DNA of 10,528 bases from Coriobacteriales bacterium (GTDB lineage: Bacteria; Actinomycetota; Coriobacteriia; Coriobacteriales; JAEZZM01): positions 1-10,528 of the forward strand of contig JASBYZ010000049.1 of the NCBI GenBank assembly GCA_029983705.1. Direction: 5' to 3'. Positions 6,125-10,528 of this stretch are shown here, in pieces. The notes beneath the pieces were generated by a model. That model searched no databases, was not told the DNA's origin, and worked only from the letters and a program-made list of their open reading frames with translations. The first letter of the stretch is position 1. Each line of letters begins with the position of its first letter. The position numbers and the translations under genes are program-made.

Positions 6125-6987
6125 TAGGCCTTATCCTCTTCTTTATCAGCCGTATGTTTACGCCTTACATTTCTTGTGCTCGTCTTTGACTTAGTGTTTT
6201 GTTTTGGCGCACTTGGAGGATCTAGAGTAAAGCCGTTTACAAAATAAGTTCCGGACTTCTCGTCCATACCTAAGACTATAAAGCCAAGCTCTTCAGCTTC
6301 TTGCAAAAGGGCAGTAAAGTTGCGGTATCCATAGTTAGATTCCGAGAAATCAGGGCGCTTACGTTTGATAGTGTCCTTAATTAAAGAGGCGTGCATCCTA
6401 CCCTCTCTATCGCGGGCAAGTGCTTCAATAGTAGAAAAGAGCAGGCGATAGGCTGGCTCTTTTTCTGGCTCAACAATACCCTTATACTGAGGAGCATTGT
6501 CAGAAATTCCTATGTCTTCGTAAAATATAAATTCATCGCAACTGTTAACCAAAAGCTGAGAAGATGCTTCTCTCATGCCTACACCAATCACGTATTTATT
6601 AAGCTCTTTAAGCTTTGATACGAGTGGGGTAAAGTCTGAATCGCCTGAGCAAATTACAAAGGCGTTAATGTGCTCTTTAGTAAAACACATCTCCATTGCA
6701 TCAACTGCAAGCCTAATATCTGCAGAGTTTTTGCCCGTAAATGCCCTATCAGGAATCTCAATAAGCTCAATACCAAGCTCATGGAGGGGCGTTACAGCAT
6801 TTTGAAAACGTTGCCAATCACAGTAGGCGCGCTTTACATTGATTCTTCCGCGCTCTACCAGTCTTTCAATAATAATATCCATCTGAGGCATGGGACCAGC
6901 TTGCTGGTGTCCGCGCTTATCGCGCTTGCCCGTGCCTAGTGCTAGATTTTCATAGTCTATATACAGTGCAAGTGATAAATCTTCCAC
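6124..6987 (-). CDS. NYN-domain putative ribonuclease with C-terminal LOTUS/OST-HTH domain
   Basis: A 287-residue soluble protein with two domains. The N-terminal NYN (PIN-like, DUF88) nuclease domain, about residues 5-160, shows the acidic metal-binding set: Asp11 in YIDYENL, Asp90 and Asp96 in KNSADIRLAVDAME, and Asp116/Asp118 in ICSGDSDFTPLVSKL. The second domain, about residues 178-252, fits the OST-HTH/LOTUS pattern (DTIKRKRPDFSESNYGYRNFTALLQEAEELGFIVL), a winged helix associated with RNA binding. A basic low-complexity tail (about 260-287) could also contact nucleic acid. NYN-LOTUS proteins are thought to cleave or process RNA; the target is unknown. Start is GTG 6987, with GAAAGAAG several bases upstream; no later start keeps the first nuclease strand and Asp11. 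Its stop shares a base with the rlmKL start, so the two are probably translated together. Confidence 0.88.
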   Translation of the reverse strand: MEDLSLALYIDYENLALGTGKRDKRGHQQAGPMPQMDIIIERLVERGRINVKRAYCDWQRFQNAVTPLHELGIELIEIPDRAFTGKNSADIRLAVDAMEMCFTKEHINAFVICSGDSDFTPLVSKLKELNKYVIGVGMREASSQLLVNSCDEFIFYEDIGISDNAPQYKGIVEPEKEPAYRLLFSTIEALARDREGRMHASLIKDTIKRKRPDFSESNYGYRNFTALLQEAEELGFIVLGMDEKSGTYFVNGFTLDPPSAPKQNTKSKTSTRNVRRKHTADKEEDKA

Positions 6988-6999
6988 AAGTACTTCTTT

Positions 7000-7386
7000 C
7001 TATTTCTTGTATTTATCAGCGTCTTTACTTTGGACACTCATAAGTTCTCGTTTGTTTTGCTCTTTTTGCGCCTCAGCATCTTCATTGCTTAACTTAAAGA
7101 ATTCATCGTGCTTTTTCCAAATGCCAACTGGAGTGCCAAAGCCGTGTTTAAGTCCTGCAATCAGTCCAGCAATGACACCTATTGCCGCTACCGTTGTTGC
7201 AGGAATACCTGTTGCAATTGAGATTGCTGAAAGTAGAACACCCAGTACAAAGACAACAATGTTACAGATCCAATACACTGAGTTTTTGTACACACGCTTA
7301 CCAATTTCGGTGCCAATTTTGTAGCCAATAACTACAAAGAGTCCACCGATAAGTGCCATTACTATTAAAAACGCAAGTTCTTTCAT
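7000..7386 (-). CDS. Small membrane protein, three predicted helices, unknown function
   Basis: A 128-residue protein with hydrophobic segments at about residues 4-21, 39-59 and 63-81, followed by a long charged C-terminal tail (about 88-128, rich in Lys, Glu, Asp, Gln) likely to lie in the cytoplasm. The second and third segments form a Gly/Ala-rich hairpin (SAISIATGIPATTVAAIGVIAG). I do not recognise a named family. The start ATG 7386 has no clear Shine-Dalgarno; the nearest candidate, AGGTG, is about 17 bases away. Translation may depend on coupling to the oxidoreductase gene ending 26 bases upstream. It is followed after 12 bases by the NYN gene, so it belongs to the same transcript. Confidence 0.7.
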   Translation of the reverse strand: MKELAFLIVMALIGGLFVVIGYKIGTEIGKRVYKNSVYWICNIVVFVLGVLLSAISIATGIPATTVAAIGVIAGLIAGLKHGFGTPVGIWKKHDEFFKLSNEDAEAQKEQNKRELMSVQSKDADKYKK

Positions 7387-7412
7387 GTGGGTCTACTTAC
7401 ACCTATTTCACG

Positions 7413-8480
7413 CTAGTTGTTTGAGTAAAAGTCGTCATCGGAAAAATATGGGTAATCCTTTAAGCTTGAACTCTCATCATGCTCATGATGGTGATTATGG
7501 TGATGGTCGTGATTGTGGTCGTGATCATGCTCATCTTCAAACTGACCATCAAATTCCTCACCCAAAAGTTTGTAATCAAGTCCGTGTTTTTCTGCTACAT
7601 CCTCTGGTGCATACAAAAGCTTAATTGCTTGAGTACCGTGCTTTGAGCCACCCAGGTTTTCAAGCAAATCATAGAGGTGATAGACCGTTTCAGTTCCAGG
7701 AAGTGAGAGTTCTAAGTTCATTGCATCGTTGAGTGCAAGGCCTAAATCTTTTAAGAAATGCTCAACATAAAAGCCAGGCTTAAAGTCTTCAGCTAAGGCC
7801 TTACTGCCAAGCTTTTCAATTGCAGACGAGGCAGCGGTACCACTCATTAAGAGCTCATAGATTTTCTTACTATCAAGTCCTGCCTGTTCAGCAAAGACAA
7901 GTGACTCAGCCATGCCCATCATAGCAGCACCAAGGGCAATCTGGTTGCAGGCCTTAGCGCGCATGCCTTGTCCAGCTTCATCAAAATAGAGCTGTTTTGC
8001 GCTAAACATCTCAATAATGGTAAGGATAGGCGCTACAGTTTCCTCACTTGCTCCAAGCATAATGGTAAGGCATCCAGCCTCTGCTCCTTCTACCCCACCA
8101 GTAACTGGGCCATCAATAAAGTGAACATCCTTAATAGCTGCCGCTTCATAAAGCTCATGAGCAAGCTCGGTGTCAGAAGTTGTGAGGTCTATTAAGTATT
8201 GCCCTGCATGCACTGCACTCAAAAGGCCCTTATCGCCCAGGTAAACATCCTCAACATCTTCAGGAAATCCGAGCATGGTAAATACTATATCTGCCTGCTT
8301 GCATACCTCTTCAGGACTCTCGGCCCAAAGTGCTCCTCTTTTGAGCAGCTCTTCTGCCTTAGATTTTGTGCGGTTATACACAACAAGCGAGAGATTGTGA
8401 TCTAGAAATTTTGAAGCAATGGGAAAACCCATAAGACCGGTACCAATAAAACCAACTGTTTTAATAGCTTCCTTGCTCAT
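7413..8480 (-). CDS. 3-hydroxyisobutyrate dehydrogenase-family oxidoreductase with His-rich tail
   Basis: A beta-hydroxyacid dehydrogenase of the HIBADH/tartronate-semialdehyde reductase family, oxidising or reducing a small hydroxyacid/semialdehyde with NAD(P). The Rossmann motif GFIGTGLMGFP is at 10-20. NRT (36-38) follows the second beta strand, where the 2'-phosphate of NADP may be recognised. The substrate segment DGPVTGGVEGAEAGCLTIMLG is at 123-143, and the catalytic region GQGMRAKACNQ is at 170-180 with Lys176 and Asn179; the usual second Asn (NN) is Gln180. A helical C-terminal domain follows to about 290. Beyond the usual family end is an extension of about 65 residues containing 11 His in 17 positions (318-334), then an acidic, aromatic end. 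ATG 8480 has AGGAG at six bases. It sits in the NAD-salvage/DegV operon. The exact substrate cannot be read from sequence. Confidence 0.88.
   Translation of the reverse strand: MSKEAIKTVGFIGTGLMGFPIASKFLDHNLSLVVYNRTKSKAEELLKRGALWAESPEEVCKQADIVFTMLGFPEDVEDVYLGDKGLLSAVHAGQYLIDLTTSDTELAHELYEAAAIKDVHFIDGPVTGGVEGAEAGCLTIMLGASEETVAPILTIIEMFSAKQLYFDEAGQGMRAKACNQIALGAAMMGMAESLVFAEQAGLDSKKIYELLMSGTAASSAIEKLGSKALAEDFKPGFYVEHFLKDLGLALNDAMNLELSLPGTETVYHLYDLLENLGGSKHGTQAIKLLYAPEDVAEKHGLDYKLLGEEFDGQFEDEHDHDHNHDHHHNHHHEHDESSSLKDYPYFSDDDFYSNN
7479..7529 (-). other. His-rich coding segment (putative metal-binding tail)
   Basis: Encodes residues 318-334 of the oxidoreductase: histidine alternating mainly with Asp or Asn, 11 His in 17. 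Such stretches commonly bind Ni, Zn, Co or Cu in metallochaperones and transporters. The DNA is a run of near-repeated CAT/CAC/GAT/GAC codons, so its length could vary between strains. Confidence 0.7.
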
Positions 8481-8503
8481 TAATAACTCCTGTACCTTTA
8501 GCG

Positions 8504-9436
8504 TTAAGATTTAATATGTTTTGCAATTTTTTCACTTATTGAGGTGCTCAGTCGCCTATCTTCACCAAAGAAGGCAATGCCCACCATACCTGGTCCAACA
8601 TGTGAACCAATAACGGGTCCAACTGAGGTTAACAGTATTGGTAAATCTGCAAAGCGCTTGTCTTTGTGGATGAGGTTAATAAGATACTCAATATCTTTTT
8701 CTGTACCTGAACTTGCCATGATTACCGGCATGGTAGCATCCCCACGCGAGAGGGTTTTAAACTTTTCTGATATTGCCTTGAGCGCTTTTTTGCGGCCACG
8801 AGAAACGCCAAACAAGGTAAGCGCACCCGCAAGGTCAAAAGAAAGATTTGCCTTGATATCAAGCTTATCTGAAAGCTGAGAGGCAGCAAGCGGAATTCTT
8901 CCACCCTTAGCAAGACGATCAAGTGACTCTAAGGTAAAGTAACCGTGTACAAAGTTTCTCACCTCTAAAACCCACTCTACAAGTTCTTTTGCACTAAGCC
9001 CTCTATCACGCATTTTTGCTGCCTCAATTAAGAGCAGCACACTTGCAGCAGAAGGAAGTGCTGGCTCAACGTAGAGCTCTGCATCTGGATAGTTTTCTTT
9101 AACCATCTCAATTGCGCGGCGTGCTGAGTTAATGGATGATGAAAGCCCTTCTGGAATGGAGAGGTAAACAGTAGGAACTCCCTCTTTAGCCTGTTGTGTA
9201 AAATATTCAACAAACTTTCCAATAGGGTATGCGCTGGTTGAGGCAGATGCGCCCTCACTCATTTTTTGATAGAACTCTTCAGCACTAATGGTTTGCCAAA
9301 GATCATCTTCATAACTTTTACCATCTAAGATAAATTCAAATTTAAAGTAGTCAAGTTTAAGCTTTTGAGCAAGCTCATACGGAATGTCGCAACAGGTGTC
9401 TGTAATTAGATCAAATTTAGTGTTCTCTAATCGCAT
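8504..9436 (-). CDS. DegV family (FakB-like) fatty-acid-binding protein
   Basis: A 310-residue cytosolic protein of the DegV/FakB family, which binds a fatty acid and presents it to the FakA kinase for phospholipid synthesis. Family landmarks: DLITDTCCDIP (9-18), TSAYPIG (67-73), SIPEGLSSSINSARRAI (93-109), SLDRLAKGGRI (171-181), IKANLSFDLAGALTLFGVSRGRKKAL (194-219) and GSHVGPGMVGIAFFG (277-291) with the conserved His279. The segment usually reading DSxxxSxG is VEPALPSAASV here, a divergence in one ligand-pocket strand. A TTG at 9469 would add 11 residues and overlap pncB, but has no ribosome binding site. ATG 9436 is preceded by AAGGAG at 11 bases and starts next to the first conserved strand, so it was chosen. 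It lies 23 bases after pncB and 23 before the oxidoreductase. No fakA is visible in the window. Confidence 0.88.
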   Translation of the reverse strand: MRLENTKFDLITDTCCDIPYELAQKLKLDYFKFEFILDGKSYEDDLWQTISAEEFYQKMSEGASASTSAYPIGKFVEYFTQQAKEGVPTVYLSIPEGLSSSINSARRAIEMVKENYPDAELYVEPALPSAASVLLLIEAAKMRDRGLSAKELVEWVLEVRNFVHGYFTLESLDRLAKGGRIPLAASQLSDKLDIKANLSFDLAGALTLFGVSRGRKKALKAISEKFKTLSRGDATMPVIMASSGTEKDIEYLINLIHKDKRFADLPILLTSVGPVIGSHVGPGMVGIAFFGEDRRLSTSISEKIAKHIKS

Positions 9437-9447
9437 TAAGGCTATAA

Positions 9448-9453
9448 CTCCTT
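9448..9453 (-). promoter_or_regulatory. Ribosome binding site of the DegV gene, decides its start
   Basis: AAGGAG on the minus strand, 11 bases before ATG 9436. The spacing is slightly long, but it is the only good site, and it lies downstream of the alternative TTG 9469, which argues against that TTG. Confidence 0.55.
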
Positions 9454-9459
9454 TACCTC

Positions 9460-10528
9460 TTATCTCCAAGTGTATCCGTGAGACTGACGAGATTGTCTAA
9501 TCATGTTGACGCGCAGCTCAAATAAGCCACGCTCAATTCCTGCAGGATAGACCTGAGGATTTAAAAAGCGCTTTACCGTATGATCAAAGCGGTCGAGTGA
9601 TGTCTTTACTCGGGCCTGTGCTTTATCTAGGTCTGGGACGCCTGCCACTATCTTGCCAGCCTCACAAACTGGCTTAAGCAGCTCTTCATACTCATAATCT
9701 TTAAGTGATAACGATAAGGTCGAATCCATAGGGTCTATAATAACGTGCTCATCGCCATCAATAAAGCTTGTGTCACAAATCATATCACCCACGGCCTTAT
9801 TATCTTTATCAAAATAGCGTCTGAGCTCTAAAACTCCAGGAATAGTAAGCTTATACATTTGCTCTGACATCTTAAGCACAGGTTTCCAGGCCGCCTCAGG
9901 TGATTTTCTGATAGCAGAAAGCTTATACACCCCAGCTAAGGCAGGCTGCTCATAAGCGGTTACCATCTTAGTGCCCACACCCCATAAATCAATAGGAGCA
10001 CCCTGAGCAAGAAGAGAGCTTATGGTGTACTCGTCTAAATCGTTTGAGACAGAAATTTTTACGTACTCAAGCTCTGCCTCATCAAACATTTTGCGTGCAA
10101 GCTTAGAAAGCTCAGCTAAGTCACCTGAATCAATGCGAATACCAATGAGCTTATCGCCACGCTCTTCCATTTCTTTGGCAACAGTGATGGCATTTTTTAC
10201 GCCTGACTCTACCGAATAGGTATCTACAAGCAAGATGCAGTTTTTAGGAAAAATGCGGGCATAAGCTCTAAAAGCTTCAAGTTCGCTCTCAAAGGCCATT
10301 ACCCAAGAATGTGCGTGGGTCCCAGAAACCGGAATGCCAAACATTTTTCCGGCAAGTACATTTGAGCTCGAAGTACATCCACCCACGTATGCTGCACGAG
10401 AAGCACTTAAGCCCCCATCTGGGCCCTGAGCTCGTCTCAGTCCAAATTCTGCAACTGGACCACCTTTAGCCGCAAGGACAACACGGGAGGTCTTACTTGC
10501 AATTAAAGTTTTGAAGTTAACGAGGTTA
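9460..10528 (-). CDS. pncB: Nicotinate phosphoribosyltransferase, 5' end cut by window
   Basis: Makes nicotinate mononucleotide from nicotinate and PRPP with ATP use, the entry step of the Preiss-Handler NAD salvage route, in the cytosol. The C-terminal 355 residues are present; the reading frame is open to the right edge, and roughly 100-130 residues are missing. The GTG at 10386 is internal, because conserved sequence continues upstream of it. Motifs in fragment numbering: AAKGGPVAEFGLRRAQG (19-35), SRAAYVGGCTSSSN (43-56), SGTHAHSWVM (68-77), VDTYS (101-105), GIRIDSGDL (129-137), SNDLDE (161-166) and WGVGTK (182-187). Together these mark the NAPRTase family rather than NAMPT or quinolinate PRTase. 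It is the first gene visible in the leftward operon, and its promoter lies outside the window. Downstream are degV and an NAD(P)-dependent oxidoreductase. Confidence 0.95.
   Translation of the reverse strand, partial: NLVNFKTLIASKTSRVVLAAKGGPVAEFGLRRAQGPDGGLSASRAAYVGGCTSSSNVLAGKMFGIPVSGTHAHSWVMAFESELEAFRAYARIFPKNCILLVDTYSVESGVKNAITVAKEMEERGDKLIGIRIDSGDLAELSKLARKMFDEAELEYVKISVSNDLDEYTISSLLAQGAPIDLWGVGTKMVTAYEQPALAGVYKLSAIRKSPEAAWKPVLKMSEQMYKLTIPGVLELRRYFDKDNKAVGDMICDTSFIDGDEHVIIDPMDSTLSLSLKDYEYEELLKPVCEAGKIVAGVPDLDKAQARVKTSLDRFDHTVKRFLNPQVYPAGIERGLFELRVNMIRQSRQSHGYTWR

Noticed and set aside
7479..7529. Tandem DNA repeat or regulatory repeat
   Set aside because: The periodicity is explained by alternating His/Asp/Asn codons within an intact reading frame.
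7385..7624. Plus-strand His-rich open frame
   Set aside because: It is the antisense shadow of the oxidoreductase tail, with no ribosome binding site or family resemblance.
9437..9469. TTG start for the DegV protein, overlapping pncB
   Set aside because: No Shine-Dalgarno upstream, and the 11 extra residues precede the conserved N-terminal strand; ATG 9436 has AAGGAG ahead of it.
10384..10386. GTG as the true start of the nicotinate phosphoribosyltransferase
   Set aside because: Conserved NAPRTase sequence (EFGLRRAQG and beyond) continues in frame upstream to the window edge, so the GTG is an internal valine.

Overview
The window looks like chromosome from a low-to-mid GC Gram-positive bacterium. 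Gene content suggests a Coriobacteriia/Atopobium-like actinobacterium: a PncB-DegV pair, an NYN-LOTUS protein, a fused RlmKL and an NAD-type isocitrate dehydrogenase. That assignment is inference from gene content and composition; there is no rRNA gene here to test it.

Layout. From the right edge to base 3155, seven genes run leftward on the minus strand with gaps of 0-26 bases or 1-base overlaps, so they probably form one operon. In order of transcription they are: nicotinate phosphoribosyltransferase (5' end cut off by the window), a DegV/FakB-like lipid-binding protein, a 3-hydroxyisobutyrate-dehydrogenase-family oxidoreductase with an unusual His-rich tail, a small three-helix membrane protein, an NYN nuclease fused to a LOTUS/OST-HTH domain, the bifunctional rRNA methyltransferase RlmKL, and a YgjP-type HExxH protein. 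The last five are packed tightest (TAATG overlap between NYN and rlmKL; TAA directly followed by ATG between rlmKL and ygjP). The theme is NAD precursor salvage and redox at the front, RNA handling at the back.

Between about 1602 and 3151 sits an AT-rich island on the opposite strand: an abiEi/abiEii type IV toxin-antitoxin (abortive infection) pair with its own promoter and a candidate operator. It is bracketed by two perfect 23-base direct repeats. The right copy supplies the last codons and stop of the toxin gene; the left copy sits just upstream of the promoter of the next leftward gene. This looks like a compact cassette that entered by site-specific recombination without carrying a recombinase, and it is the most interesting structure here.

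Left of the island the minus strand resumes with a HEAT-repeat-like protein of unknown function, then an NAD-dependent isocitrate dehydrogenase running off the left edge. No RNA gene, CRISPR array, IS transposase or convincing rho-independent terminator was seen. No stretch longer than about 200 bases lacks a gene.
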